A stretch of 64,000 nt of DNA from Planctomyces sp. SH-PL62 (GTDB taxonomy: Bacteria; Planctomycetota; Planctomycetia; Planctomycetales; Planctomycetaceae). The translations under genes were made by a program, and so were the position numbers. Of this stretch, positions 50,931 to 62,100 are shown in pieces (position 1 is the stretch's first letter; every line of letters begins with the position of its first letter). The stretch is taken from positions 24,192 through 88,191 of the forward strand of contig CAMDEA010000009.1 in the NCBI GenBank assembly GCA_945893045.1, given 5' to 3'. A model generated the notes under the pieces. That model did not search any database. It was not told the DNA's origin and worked only from the letters and a program-made list of their open reading frames with translations.

Positions 50931-53900
50931 GAGCAAGCCACCTCGTTGGCTGTGTGGTTGTGTCGCACTCTGGCTATCGCTGACGACTCTGACCGCGCGG
51001 TCGGAAGAGCACGTCAACGGCTTTGAAGACGATCGGCCCTCCTGGACGTTCCGCATTGCGGAAGGCGAGGTAGAGACCGACCAGCGACGGCTGACGAACT
51101 CCACGGTGGTGTATCACGGAGACGCCGCGGAGTACTTCATGCTCCGGAGCAAACGCGGTCCGGCCCGGATCATCCTCGAACATAAGCTGCCGGTGGCTCA
51201 AGTCATTGACGACCTCAAGCTCAAGCTGATGGTGCGTGGAACGGGTGGCTCGATTCGTGTTGGAGTGCGCGTGGTCTTTCCTCGGCAGATCGATCCGCGC
51301 ACGAGCGGATCGCAACTGAAGACCGTGTTGTACGGCGACAACTACACCAAGACGGGAAGCTGGCAAGAATTGACCGTCCAGACGACCTCGAAGGCCATCC
51401 AGGAGCAATCGCGGCGACTGCGTGCGGAGTTGCGGCCCACGCCGCTCGATGTGCGACAGCCGGTTGTGGATCGCGTCTTGCTGGAAGTCTCGCTGGAAGC
51501 CGGCAAGACGGAACTGCTGTTAGACGAGTTGCGATTCGGACCGATCGTGAAGCCGATCGCACAGACCGACGTGCAGCTTGTTCAGAACACCGAAGACGCG
51601 GCACCGTGGCCGGTGTCGTTTCAATTGGATCGCCTGCTGGTGAATGGCCGGCCGTTTTTTCCGCGCCTGCTGCCCTATCACGGCGAGCGATTGGAAGGTT
51701 TGAGAGACGACGGCTTCAACGTGATTTGGATTCCGGAAGCGGATGATGTCGCCTTGCAACGCGCATTAAAGCAGCAAGGGATGTTTGCCACTGCCGCGCC
51801 ACCGCGATTGCGTGCGTCAACCGGCAGTCCGCTGAGCAACGATACGGCGGGGTTGTTGCCGATCCCGCACGAGTGGGACAACATCCTGGCCTGGAACATG
51901 GGAGTCGCGCTGCCGACAGAAGCGCAGCGCGACGTGTTGCCGTGGATCTCACAAGTGCAGAGCGCCGACCGCGAGCGGCATCGACCGATCATGCTGGATG
52001 TGACGGGGGGCGAGCGAATTTTCTCGCGGCACGCGTCGATGCTCAGCACGAGTCGGAATGTGCTGAATTCCGCGACCTCCTTCAAAGCGTATCGCGAGTC
52101 GTTGGATCAGCACCGCAAACTCGCTCGGCCGGGGACTTTCTTATTCACCTGGCTGCCGACAGAACCGTTGCCGGAAGTCGCTCAGCAGCGGCGGGCGGCG
52201 GGGCGGATTCCCATCATCATCGAGCCGGAACAGATCCGCTTGGAGGCTTACAGCGCGTTGGCGGCGGGTTGTCGCGGGCTGGGATTCTCGGTGAGTGAAT
52301 CGCTGGATTCAACCGCCCCTGGAGCAGAAGAGCGACGACTCACCATCGCACAATTGAATTTGGAACTGGCACTGCTGGAGGACTTCCTGGCGGCAGGCTC
52401 GCTGGTCGAACAGCGTCCGTTCAAGATCACCGCGCCGCCCGCACGGGCGGTGAATTCCCACAACGTGGCCTTTCGAAATTCGGCGATCTCACGCGCGGAA
52501 AATGAGGCACGGCTTGCGGCACACACGTCGGCGGTGCTCTATGAATCGCGCATCCACAGTGAGTTGGAAGCGGCCGTGTTCCGCACCGACAAGGCGACAC
52601 TGCTGCTGCCGATCTGGTACGAAAACGATGCGCAGTTCGTCCCCGGACAACTCGCCGCGCCTGGGGCGACGATTGACGTCGCCAGCGTGTCGGACACCGC
52701 CTCGGCCTGGGAGGTCACGACCACGCGGGTCGCCAACCTCGCCAGCGAACCGATCCCCGGTGGTCGCCGAGTCAAGCTGCCGACCTTCGACACGACCACC
52801 GCGATTGTCGTCACCTCCGATCTCAGCGTGATCGACGGGCTCAGACGCAAGATGGAAGCGATGCAGGCTCAGAGCGCACGGAATTGGATGGAGTTGGCCA
52901 AAGCGAAACTCAACCGCGTGCGCATCGCCGACGAAGCATTGACGAAACTCGGTGCTGGTCAGCCGGACGCTCCGCAGTTGTTGGTTCGCGCACGCCGGCT
53001 GATTCAAGAAGCCGAGTCGATCTTTCCCGGCGAAGCGCTCGACCGCGCGATCGTGCAAGTTCGTGAAGGTGGGCAACGCAAATCGCCGAACTCGGCGGAC
53101 GTTGTCCAACTGCGGATGAAATTTGATACGGCCACGGATCGCAGCCAGGCCGCGTTGCAAGCCCTGCGCATTTTGCAGAAGGCGCATTGGGAGACGGCGA
53201 CGCATCGACTGGCCTCGCCGGTTGGCAGTCCGCACACGCTCTGCTTTCAAACGCTGCCGGACCATTGGCGGTTGATCGAGAAGCTCGGCAAGTCGCCGAC
53301 TCGCGATACCGAAAACCTGTATGCGAAGGGGGACTTCGATGTGCTCGACTTCCCGGCGTTGTCACGACTCGGCTGGCAACAGACGACTCCTCCCTCTGGA
53401 GTACGTGCCGCCGTGCAAGTGCTCGCCGCGACCGGACGCAAAGGCCGCTGCTTACGACTCGTCGCCACACCGGAAACCAACAGCGATCCCCCCAGCGTCA
53501 TCGACACACCGCCCATCACAGTCACCGCGCCGCCGGTGGCGATCCGAGCCGGACAAGTCCTACATATCAGCGGCTGGGTGCGGCTCGCTTCGCCGATCAC
53601 AGGCAGCCTCGATGGCGTGACGCTCAGCGATAATCTGACCGGCAGCACTGGGTCATGGCACTGGCGCGAGAAACGAGAGTGGCAACGCTTTGAAATGCTT
53701 CGCGAAGCCTATGTCGATGGCCCCTACGTGCTGACGATGACGCTGCATGGCCTCGGAGACGTGCAGTTCGCCGATCTGCGACTGATCGCTCACGACCCGC
53801 CTGGCGAATCAAAACTCGCCATCCACACCGAATCTGCCACCGACTCGGAACCGAAACCCGGTCGATTCGATTTCTTGCGACGCCGGCCGAAGTTTTCGCA

Positions 53901-53943
53901 GCGTCCCAACAAGCCAACTGAGAATAGCCCCATCGCGCCGTAG
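50920..53943 (+). CDS. Large secreted protein with possible sugar-binding or glycoside-hydrolase-like region
   Basis: I start at ATG 50920, inside the palindromic element, because the following residues form a signal peptide (LSKPPRWLCGCVALWLSLTT). The earlier frame would translate the repeat as ITRSVSEGV. The 1,007-residue protein has a beta N-terminal domain (about 30-210). A region at about 230-520 has RLLVNGRPFFPRLLPYHGER and YSALAAGCRGLGFSVSES, resembling TIM-barrel glycoside hydrolases. A coiled-coil and a C-terminal beta-sandwich follow. The family is uncertain. Confidence 0.75.
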   Translation: MNNLSKPPRWLCGCVALWLSLTTLTARSEEHVNGFEDDRPSWTFRIAEGEVETDQRRLTNSTVVYHGDAAEYFMLRSKRGPARIILEHKLPVAQVIDDLKLKLMVRGTGGSIRVGVRVVFPRQIDPRTSGSQLKTVLYGDNYTKTGSWQELTVQTTSKAIQEQSRRLRAELRPTPLDVRQPVVDRVLLEVSLEAGKTELLLDELRFGPIVKPIAQTDVQLVQNTEDAAPWPVSFQLDRLLVNGRPFFPRLLPYHGERLEGLRDDGFNVIWIPEADDVALQRALKQQGMFATAAPPRLRASTGSPLSNDTAGLLPIPHEWDNILAWNMGVALPTEAQRDVLPWISQVQSADRERHRPIMLDVTGGERIFSRHASMLSTSRNVLNSATSFKAYRESLDQHRKLARPGTFLFTWLPTEPLPEVAQQRRAAGRIPIIIEPEQIRLEAYSALAAGCRGLGFSVSESLDSTAPGAEERRLTIAQLNLELALLEDFLAAGSLVEQRPFKITAPPARAVNSHNVAFRNSAISRAENEARLAAHTSAVLYESRIHSELEAAVFRTDKATLLLPIWYENDAQFVPGQLAAPGATIDVASVSDTASAWEVTTTRVANLASEPIPGGRRVKLPTFDTTTAIVVTSDLSVIDGLRRKMEAMQAQSARNWMELAKAKLNRVRIADEALTKLGAGQPDAPQLLVRARRLIQEAESIFPGEALDRAIVQVREGGQRKSPNSADVVQLRMKFDTATDRSQAALQALRILQKAHWETATHRLASPVGSPHTLCFQTLPDHWRLIEKLGKSPTRDTENLYAKGDFDVLDFPALSRLGWQQTTPPSGVRAAVQVLAATGRKGRCLRLVATPETNSDPPSVIDTPPITVTAPPVAIRAGQVLHISGWVRLASPITGSLDGVTLSDNLTGSTGSWHWREKREWQRFEMLREAYVDGPYVLTMTLHGLGDVQFADLRLIAHDPPGESKLAIHTESATDSEPKPGRFDFLRRRPKFSQRPNKPTENSPIAP

Positions 53944-54115
53944 TAAGACCTGACCCCGGCTCGCGTGCAAAGTGCGTCGTGCGCCCCCTCCGCGGCGGGC
54001 ATCCTCAACGTCTTGATGCTGGCCCCCAATCACCAGTACGCTGAGCCGAACGATTCACGGGGTGCAGACTTTGACGGTCGAGCATCGTGTCGTGTCCTCC
54101 AAACTTGAGTCTTCG

Positions 54116-54472
54116 ATGACCGCGCTGGTCTCTCCAAAGCTGCTGCGACAGATTGCCGAACTGCGGTTCTGCCTCAGCGAACTGCAGCGGCGTCAGCAGA
54201 CCGATCGGGGGCGTGCGTGGCTGTGGCAATTAAAAGAACATGCCGCTCGGCAAGCGTTGGCGATGTTGCGGTCGCAGATGGACGAAAAGGTCGTCGAACT
54301 GCCGTCGGCCGAGCAGCGGCAGCTCATCGCCAACCATTGGCTGCTGCAAGACCCGCGTGCGGCCACGCGAACCGCGACCGTTCCCAAGTGGCGGCGCGAA
54401 CTGCAAACTCGTGCGCGACAGGCGCTCGAACAATCCCTCCATGAACTTCAACAACGACGCCAACAAATCTAA
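54116..54472 (+). CDS. Small helical protein, function unknown
   Basis: The frame runs from a GTG at 54062; I favour the ATG at 54116 (118 residues) because the first 18 residues look non-conserved. It is highly charged and helical (LRQIAELRFCLSELQRRQQ; RARQALEQSLHELQQRRQQ). It stops 23 bases before the threonine aldolase gene, so it may be in the same transcript. I recognise no family. Confidence 0.55.
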   Translation: MTALVSPKLLRQIAELRFCLSELQRRQQTDRGRAWLWQLKEHAARQALAMLRSQMDEKVVELPSAEQRQLIANHWLLQDPRAATRTATVPKWRRELQTRARQALEQSLHELQQRRQQI

Positions 54473-54495
54473 TTCACGGCGCAGGAGTCCTCTCG

Positions 54496-55584
54496 ATGCC
54501 CAACGTGCTGATCAATCTCTACAGCGATACGGTCACGAAACCGACAGCGGCGATGCGCGAGGCGATCGCCCGCGCGGAAGTCGGCGACGACATGTCCGGC
54601 GAAGATCCAACGGTGAATCGACTGGAAGCACTGATGGCCGAACGGTTGGGGCACGAAGCCGCCGTCTTCGCTTGTTCTGGAACGCAGTCGAATCAGATGG
54701 GAGTCCGCACGCATTGTGTTCCGGGAGATGAACTCCTGATCGAATCCGCCGGCCACATCGCCTGCTTCGAGGGAGGCGCTCCGGCCGCTTTGTCCGGCGT
54801 GACCTGCCGGCAGATCCCCGGTCGGTTGGGGATGCTGGAGATCGCGGACCTCGAAGGCAAAATCAAAGCGGACAACCAGCACCTTTGCACGACTCGGCTG
54901 CTGTGCTTGGAGAACACGACGAATGTCGGCGGCGGCCGGGCTTGGCCACTGGAGCAACTCACCCGCGTCTGCGGTTGGGCTCATGACAACGGCTTGAAGA
55001 CGCACCTCGACGGCGCGCGGCTGTTTAATGCTTGCGTGGCCGCAGGCTATTCCGCCGCCGATGTCGGGCGGAACTTCGACACGATCTCGATTTGCTTCTC
55101 GAAGGGACTCGGCTGCCCGATGGGTTCGGTCCTGGTCGGCAACCGCGAGGACATCCGCAAGGCACGCCGCATCCGCAAGCTCTTCGGCGGCGCATTACGT
55201 CAAGCCGGCATCGTCGCGGCCGCGGCTGTGTACGCGATGGAAAACAACGTCGAACGGCTCGCCGTCGATCACGAAAACGCGAAGACGCTCGCGCGCGAGA
55301 TCGCCCAGATCGACGGCCTGTCGATCACGGTCGCTGACGTCGAAACCAACCTCGTCTTCTTCGAGGTCGATGCGAAACTCGGCAACGCCGCGCAGCTCGC
55401 CGCAGCGTTGTTGGAACGAGGCGTGAAGGTCGGAGCTTCCGGACCACAACGGCTGCGCGCCTGCACGCACCTCGACATCAGCCGCGAGGATGTTCTGAAA
55501 GCCGCCGACGTTCTGCGGCAGACGGTTCAAGCCGGCTTCCGCAATTACAAAGGCTCGACCACCGGCCCGTACGCGCGGGCCTGA
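54496..55584 (+). CDS. ltaE: Low-specificity L-threonine aldolase
   Basis: The 362-residue pyridoxal-phosphate enzyme cleaves L-threonine or allo-threonine to glycine and acetaldehyde. [11 protein letters not shown] starts the family, H87 (SAGHIAC) stacks on the cofactor, and K203 in CFSKGLGCP is the cofactor lysine. HLDGAR and VLVGN-type segments are present. The ATG follows AGGAG by eight bases. Confidence 0.92.
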   Translation: MPNVLINLYSDTVTKPTAAMREAIARAEVGDDMSGEDPTVNRLEALMAERLGHEAAVFACSGTQSNQMGVRTHCVPGDELLIESAGHIACFEGGAPAALSGVTCRQIPGRLGMLEIADLEGKIKADNQHLCTTRLLCLENTTNVGGGRAWPLEQLTRVCGWAHDNGLKTHLDGARLFNACVAAGYSAADVGRNFDTISICFSKGLGCPMGSVLVGNREDIRKARRIRKLFGGALRQAGIVAAAAVYAMENNVERLAVDHENAKTLAREIAQIDGLSITVADVETNLVFFEVDAKLGNAAQLAAALLERGVKVGASGPQRLRACTHLDISREDVLKAADVLRQTVQAGFRNYKGSTTGPYARA

Positions 55585-55623
55585 GTTCACTGGAGTTCGA
55601 AGACCTGCAAACCACAAAGGACC

Positions 55624-55670
55624 GCTAATTGGCGCTAATCAGAAGCTCCTCCTGATTAGCGCCAATTAGC
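55624..55670. repeat. Inverted repeat between threonine aldolase and the iron ADH
   Basis: Perfect 19-base arms GCTAATTGGCGCTAATCAG and complement with a nine-base loop. A similar GCTAATC/TTAGCGG pattern stands at 33420-33475. It lies between convergent genes and could act as a bidirectional terminator-like hairpin. Confidence 0.8.
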
Positions 55671-55741
55671 GAGGATTAGCGGTCCTGTTTTGCAGATGCC
55701 CTCAACCCGCTGCGGCGTGATCTGTCCGTTGGCGGTTTCCT

Positions 55742-57025
55742 TTACCAAACGGCCAGCGACTCCTCGAAGAGCTTCGCGAGTTCTTCGGCTCCCGTCGCAC
55801 GTGGCGAGAGTTTCAGCAAGCGTTGTTGAGGCAACGTCCCTTCCACCAGTGCGGGGATGTCGGATGAATTGAAGCCGACGTCGATCAATCCGCGCGGCAT
55901 CTTCAATGTCTGCATGAAGTGAATGACGCGATCGGCCAGGACGCGGCCGGCGTCGGCCAGCGATGCCTTCGAGATATCCGCTCCCAGCGCCTTCGCTGCC
56001 AGTAAGTGCCGCTGCGGTGACGTCGCAGCCGTGAACCTCGCAACGGCGGGAGTGTGCAGGATCACCGACATGCCATGTGGCACCATCGCGTGCTGCGTCG
56101 GATAACCGGCCGGATGGAAGTCGCGCACCATGCCGGCGACGGGATACGCCATCGCATGCGGCAGATGCACTCCCGCGTTGCCGAAGCCGATGCCGGCCAT
56201 CGACGACGCCAGGATCATCTGCATCCGCGCTTCGTCGTCACTGATGTCGGCAACGGCGCGCGGCAAGAACTCGGCAACGATCTCCAACGCTCGCAACGCC
56301 CACACGTCGCTCATCGGATTCGAGCCTTGATAAGCCGACCGCTCGGACGGCCGCGCCGGTCGTAGTCGCTGGTCGTAAGGCAGAGCCGTGAAACTTTCGA
56401 GCGCATGGCTCAAGACGTCCAAACCAGCACTCGCCGCGACCGCCGCTGGCTGCGTGCGCGTGTTGTCCCAATCGACGATCCCCAGCGTGGGCCGCACATA
56501 CTTCGACGCGATGCCGGTTTTCACTCGCCGCGAAACCAGATCGAAGATCGCGACGCCCGTCGTTTCGCTGCCGGTGCCGGCGGTGGTGGGAATTGCAATC
56601 AACGGCTTGAGCGGTCCCGGCACCGGCTTCCCTTTGCCGATCGGTGCGTTGACGTAATCGAGGAAGTCAGCCGGATGCGTGGCGAAGACGTTCGCCGCCT
56701 TCGCCGTGTCGATCGTGCTGCCGCCGCCGACCGCGACGATCGCGTCGAAGCGACCATCGGTCGCGAACTTCGCCGCCGCCAGAAAGCTGCCGTCGGTCGG
56801 CTCGATTTCAATCTGATCGAAAACCGCGAAGTCGAGTTGAGCATCCTCCAGGGATTGCTGCACGGTCGAACCGGTCGCGAGCGGCCGAATCGCCGGGTCG
56901 ATGACCAGCAGCACGCGCTTCGCGCCGAGATCGACTAAGTCCAAGCCGACCTCATGCGTGATGCCCTGCCCGAAGCGGCAGTTCGACGCCAGAATTTGAA
57001 ACGCGGTGTCCGTGGCTTGAGGCAT
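55742..57025 (-). CDS. Iron-containing alcohol dehydrogenase, hydroxyacid-oxoacid transhydrogenase-like
   Basis: The 427-residue protein has the nucleotide-binding GGGSTIDTAKAANVFAT and the ITAGTGSE-type IPTTAGTGSET. The metal ligands lie around the SHALESF helix and in HLPHAMAYPVAGM and VPHGMSVILH, which carry conserved His residues. YQGSNPMSDVWALRALEIV and IGFGNAGVHLPHAM are more typical of the transhydrogenase branch (ADHFE1-like) than of simple ethanol dehydrogenases. It would use 4-hydroxybutyrate-type substrates; this is inference. Confidence 0.85.
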   Translation of the reverse strand: MPQATDTAFQILASNCRFGQGITHEVGLDLVDLGAKRVLLVIDPAIRPLATGSTVQQSLEDAQLDFAVFDQIEIEPTDGSFLAAAKFATDGRFDAIVAVGGGSTIDTAKAANVFATHPADFLDYVNAPIGKGKPVPGPLKPLIAIPTTAGTGSETTGVAIFDLVSRRVKTGIASKYVRPTLGIVDWDNTRTQPAAVAASAGLDVLSHALESFTALPYDQRLRPARPSERSAYQGSNPMSDVWALRALEIVAEFLPRAVADISDDEARMQMILASSMAGIGFGNAGVHLPHAMAYPVAGMVRDFHPAGYPTQHAMVPHGMSVILHTPAVARFTAATSPQRHLLAAKALGADISKASLADAGRVLADRVIHFMQTLKMPRGLIDVGFNSSDIPALVEGTLPQQRLLKLSPRATGAEELAKLFEESLAVW

Positions 57026-57069
57026 GTCTGAGTCCTGTGCTTTGCGATGTTAAGTCTGCCGACGTCAAA

Positions 57070-57120
57070 GTAGACGAGTCACTCCGTGACTCGAATCGAG
57101 TCACGGAGTGACTCGTCTAC
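57070..57120. repeat. Palindromic element, GTAGACGAG family (intergenic copy)
   Basis: GTAGACGAGTCACTCCGTGA arms around a short centre. The same sequence occurs in frame at 40649-40701. Confidence 0.85.
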
Positions 57121-57241
57121 TTTGCGGCTTCGCCGCCCTATGATTCTGCCGCGTCAGTCTCCAGATATCGCGCTGGAAGGTCTACCATCCACCCGCTCCG
57201 AGCGAACAGCGTCGTCCAAGAAATCCCGCGTGCCGAAAACT

Positions 57242-58012
57242 ATGACCGAGAACGTGCGACCTGGCGAGACCTTTGAAATTGAACCGACCTCGAGCGGTCG
57301 GCAATGGCACATTCCGTGGTGGTTGCTGTTGGCGGTGGCGATTGCCGTGACGGAGTTGACGGCTCACCCGGCGATTGGCGTGGCCGTATTCTGTTTGAAG
57401 TTCGGGTTGAACGACTGGCGCACGGCCGCGTGGCTGTGCCGCACCGATCCGTATCCGAAACGATCACACACCATCTGGTGGTTTCTGGTTGGCAGCGGGT
57501 TCTTGAAAATCTTTCTGATGTCGTCGATCGCGTTTCCGGTACTTGCCGGCTGGTGGCATGTGATGACCAAGCAGGTCGTGAAGCACGAGGTCCGCGTGGC
57601 CATGACCATCGGACTGGGGGGCATGTTCTTGTCGTTTGTGATCAATCACATCGGCTTGGTTTTAGCTTCGCGGAGGCACGTGCGCGTCTGGCTGAATGGG
57701 AAACTGCATCGCTTTCGAGAAGGCAATGTTTGGCCCGTGCTGCTCTCTCGGCCGAATCGCCTGCGAGACATCCTCAATGGCAGCGCGCTGCCCGCGATTC
57801 TCGCCTTCACGATGGGAACCATTTTTCTGCTGGTCTTCGCCATGCAGAAAATGATTCGCCCAGCGATGTTCAGCGCCGTCGTGGTCGTGGCGGCCAGCCT
57901 GATACTGCTGGGGCACGCGATCTCCGTGAAACGCATCATGGCTCGCACGTCCGAAGAGTGCTGGGGCGACTTGCCGGAACTGGAACTGGAAGCGGAAGAC
58001 TCACTCGCGTAG
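57242..58012 (+). CDS. Integral membrane protein, function unknown
   Basis: I use ATG 57242 (ATG at 57140 is possible), giving 256 residues. It has at least five hydrophobic helices, for example WWLLLAVAIAVTELTAHPAI, FLKIFLMSSIAFPVLAGWW, and ILAFTMGTIFLLVFAM. A cytoplasmic basic loop (RRHVRVWLNGKLHRFREG) lies between helices. The C-terminus is acidic. I recognise no family. The PRPP synthetase gene follows after about 75 bases. Confidence 0.65.
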   Translation: MTENVRPGETFEIEPTSSGRQWHIPWWLLLAVAIAVTELTAHPAIGVAVFCLKFGLNDWRTAAWLCRTDPYPKRSHTIWWFLVGSGFLKIFLMSSIAFPVLAGWWHVMTKQVVKHEVRVAMTIGLGGMFLSFVINHIGLVLASRRHVRVWLNGKLHRFREGNVWPVLLSRPNRLRDILNGSALPAILAFTMGTIFLLVFAMQKMIRPAMFSAVVVVAASLILLGHAISVKRIMARTSEECWGDLPELELEAEDSLA

Positions 58013-58087
58013 GTTCGCTTCTGGCAGCTTGAGTTCAATCCTCCTACCGATATCATGCGGCTCGACTTCTTCCGCTCTGAGGCCCAC

Positions 58088-59095
58088 ATGCCACCCGCTT
58101 CTTCGCGTCCTGAACTTTCCGGTCCACGAGCCATTCCGTTTCAGCCGCCGCAGGGGGATTTGGCGTTGCTCGCGGGTTCGGCCAATCCCGTGCTGGCGCA
58201 GTCGATCGCGAACCATTTGGGCGTGCCACTGGTCCCCGGCCGAGCTCACATCTTCAGCGAGGGGAACGTCTTCGTCCGTGTTCGCGAAAACGTCCGCGGC
58301 CGAGATGTCTACGTCATCCAGGGAGTTCATCAGCCGGTCAACGACAACTTCATGGAGTTGCTGTTCTGGATCGACGCGCTCAAACGAGCCAGCGTCGCGC
58401 AAGTCACCGCCGTGATTCCGTTCTTCAGCTACGCCAAGGCCGACAAGAAGGACGAGCCACGAGTCAGCATTCGCGCCCGCGTCTGCGCTGACTGCCTGGA
58501 AGCGGCCGGTTGCGATCGCGTGCTGACGATGGACTTGCACAGCCCGCAGATTCAAGGTTTCTTCAGCATTCCGGTCGATCATCTTTACGGCCGACATGTG
58601 CTGTGCGATGCCATCAGCAAACTCAAGATCCCCGATTTGGTCGTGTGCAGCCCGGACGTCGGCTTCGCCAAGAGTGCGTCACAGTACGCGAAAATCCTCG
58701 GCGTGCCGGTCGTCATCGGCAACAAGCACCGCGCTGATCACGACGAGAACGCCGAGATTCTGGAAGTCATCGGTGATGTCGCCGGCAAGAATGTCGTCCT
58801 GGTGGATGACTTCACGATCACCGGCCGCACGCTGATCAGCATGGCGGACGCTCTGAAGCAGCGCGGCGCGAAAGACATCTACGCGGCGGTCACTCACGCC
58901 GTGCTCTCAAAGGGAGCCGCTCCACGCATCGGCGAAAGCTCGATCAAACAAATGCTGATCACCAACACGGTCGAGGCCGCGACCGATCCGCTGCCGCCGA
59001 ATATGACGGTCATCTCTGTCGCTCCGTTCTTCGCCGAAGCCATTCGCTCGATTCATGACCGCACGAGCGTCAGCATGTTGTTCCCCGAACCGTAA
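58088..59095 (+). CDS. prs: Ribose-phosphate pyrophosphokinase
   Basis: The 335-residue enzyme makes PRPP from ribose 5-phosphate and ATP for nucleotide synthesis. DLHSPQIQGFF is the family signature, VVLVDDFTITGRTL the PRPP-binding loop, and SPDVGFAKSASQYAKILG the regulatory segment. I use ATG 58088 because it is preceded by TGAGG; an ATG at 58055 is possible. The next gene starts 18 bases after the stop. Confidence 0.92.
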   Translation: MPPASSRPELSGPRAIPFQPPQGDLALLAGSANPVLAQSIANHLGVPLVPGRAHIFSEGNVFVRVRENVRGRDVYVIQGVHQPVNDNFMELLFWIDALKRASVAQVTAVIPFFSYAKADKKDEPRVSIRARVCADCLEAAGCDRVLTMDLHSPQIQGFFSIPVDHLYGRHVLCDAISKLKIPDLVVCSPDVGFAKSASQYAKILGVPVVIGNKHRADHDENAEILEVIGDVAGKNVVLVDDFTITGRTLISMADALKQRGAKDIYAAVTHAVLSKGAAPRIGESSIKQMLITNTVEAATDPLPPNMTVISVAPFFAEAIRSIHDRTSVSMLFPEP

Positions 59096-59113
59096 AATCT
59101 GAGGAGACCTGCG

Positions 59114-62100
59114 ATGCGAGACTTACCCAAGTGGATGTTTCTCGCCGTGGTTTTGTGGTCGGCAAGCGACGCGCTACCGGCCGCCGATCGCGACCCTTTG
59201 CCCGACGTCGTGGAATTCAATCGCGACATCCGTCCGATCCTGTCGGACAACTGTTACTTCTGTCATGGACCAGACAAGAACAAACGGAAGGCTGATTTGC
59301 GGCTCGATACGGCCGAAGGATTGGTCGGCCAGCCGGGCGAACCGGGCACGGCGATCCCAGGCAAACCGAGCGAGAGCGAACTCTTCCGCCGCATCACGTC
59401 GTCCGACCCCGAACAAAAAATGCCGCCAGCCGAGAGCACTAAGTCGCTCACGGCCCGTGACATCGCGGTCATCAAAAAGTGGATCGAACAGGGCGCGAAG
59501 TACGAAGGCCATTGGGCATTCCTGCCCATCAAACGAACGGCCGTGGTCGATTCCAAATCTCAAATTTCAAATCTCAAATCAGAATCCGTCATCGACGGAC
59601 ACATCCGCGAATCGCTCGCCCAGCAGAATCTCAAGCCATCCCCCGAAGCCGACCGCGTCACGCTGATCCGGAGATTGAGTTTTGATTTGATTGGCCTGCC
59701 TCCGACGCCGGAAGAGGTCACGGCGTTCGTGAACGACTCGACTCCGGACGCTTACGAAAAAATCGTCGATCGACTGCTCAAGTCGCCGCACTTCGGCGAG
59801 CGGCAGGCGATGTGGTGGCTGGATCTCGTGCGGTACGCCGACACGGTGGGCTATCACGGCGATCAAAACATGAGCGTCTCACCGTTTCGTCAGTACGTCA
59901 TCGACTCGTTCAACGCCAACAAACGCTTCGATCAATTCACGATCGAACAACTCGCCGGAGATTTGCTCCCGAATCCGGCTCGCGAGCAATTGATCGCATC
60001 CGGCTACAACCGACTCGGCATGATGTCCGCCGAAGGGGGCGTGCAAGACAAGGAATACCTCGCCAAATACATCGCCGAACGAGTTCGCAACGCGAGCGGG
60101 ACATGGCTGGGCATCACGCTCGGCTGTGCCGAGTGTCACGACCACAAGTTCGATCCGCTGACCACCAAAGACTTCTATCGCTTTGAAGCGTTCTTCGCGG
60201 ACATCAAAGAGCGTGGCCTGTATTCCGGCGCGCACGCCGACGGCAATTGGGGGCCATTCGTCAAAGTTCCGAACGCTGAGCAGGAGGCGGTGTTGACGAA
60301 GCTCGATCAGGAGATCTCCGAATTCAAAAAGCTCTTGGAGACATCGACGCCGGAACTTGTCGCTGCTCAGGCCGCATGGGAAAAGACTCAGGTTGCGTGG
60401 ACCGTGCTCAAGCCGAACAGCATGACTTCGGCCGAAGGAGTCACACTCACCGCCAAGGACGACGGTTCGGTTTTGGCAAGCGGCAAGAACCCGGCGACCG
60501 ACACGTACACGCTCGTCGTGAAGAATCCACCCAAAGGCATCACGGCCTTCCGGATCGAAGTTCTGCCTGACGATTCGTTGCCGAAGAAGGGACCGGGCCG
60601 CGCGGGGAACGGCAACTTCGTGCTCAGCGAATTCGCCGTGAAGCACGTTGTCGGTGAAACGATCGAAGAAACAGTTGCGTTGCAAAACGCGACCGCGACC
60701 TACGAACAAACGGGAGGCGCTGAAAACAATCCGTACAAGAAATGGGCAGCCGCGGCGGCGATCGACGGCGATGCGAAAGGCAAAACCTGGGGCTGGGCGA
60801 TTATGGAAAAGGTCGGACAGCCGCAGATTGCCGTGTTTGAAACCGTCAACGACATCGCCGGCGGTGAGAGTTCGACACTGACGATCTCGCTACTGCAAGA
60901 CCTCGACAATCCGCAACACACCATCGGTCGCTTCCGGCTCTCCGTGGCGACCTCGCCACGCCCCATCCGAGCCGATCAATCTCCGCCGCCAAACATCGCC
61001 GCGCTGCTGGCCATCGCCGCCGATCAACGCACCGACGCGCAGAAGAACGAACTCGCCGCGTACTACCAATCGTTCGCGCCCGCTCTCGACGCGGCGCGCA
61101 AGCAACTCGCCGAGCGAGAAAACGCTCGCAAGGAATTGGATTCCCGAATTCCGAGTACGCTCATCACGGCCTCCGTTCAGCCGCGCATGGTCCGCATTCT
61201 GAAACGGGGCAACTGGATGGACGACAGCGGCGAAGAAGTCACCCCCGCGTTCCCGGCCGTCTTGTCACAACCGCTCGAAAGCCCAACACGCCTCACGCGG
61301 CACGAACTCGCGAAGTGGATCGTCTCGAAAGACAATCCGCTCACCGCGCGAGTTTTCGTCAACCGCATTTGGAAACAACTCTTCGGAGCTGGCCTGTCAC
61401 GCAAACTCGACGACCTTGGAGCACAAGGCGAATGGCCAAGTCATCCGCTGTTGCTGGATCACCTCGCCGCTGCGTTCGCCGACAACGGCTGGGATGTGAA
61501 GCAACTCCTCAAGTCGATCGTGATGTCGAACACGTATCGGCAATCGTCGGTCGCCACTCGCGAACTGCGCGAAGTCGATTCCTACAACCGTTGGCTGGCG
61601 CGGCAAGGCCGCTTTCGCATTGATGCCGAACTGGTTCGCGACAACGCGCTGGCGATCAGCGGCTTGCTCGTGACAAAGCTCGGCGGAGCGAGCGTCAAGC
61701 CGTACCAACCCCCTGGCTATTTCGCGTACCTCAACTTCCCAGCTCGCGAGTGGCAGAACGATGCCGGCGAGAACTTGTATCGCCGCGGTCTCTACACGCA
61801 CTGGCAACGGCAATACCTGCATCCAAGTTTGCTCGCCTTCGACGCCCCCAACCGCGAGGAATGCACCGCCGACCGAGCACGTTCGAATACGCCACTGCAA
61901 TCGCTTGTGCTGCTCAACGATCCGTCGTATGTCGAAGCCGCGCGAGCCTTCGCCGAAAACATTCTTCGCTCAGGTGGTTCAACGACGCGAGACAAATTCG
62001 ACTGGGCCTTCCGTCGCGCCGCCTCGCGGCCGATCAAGCCTGCCGAAGCCGAAGTCCTCGAACGTCTGTTGCAGTCGCATCTCGACGAATACAAGTCCGA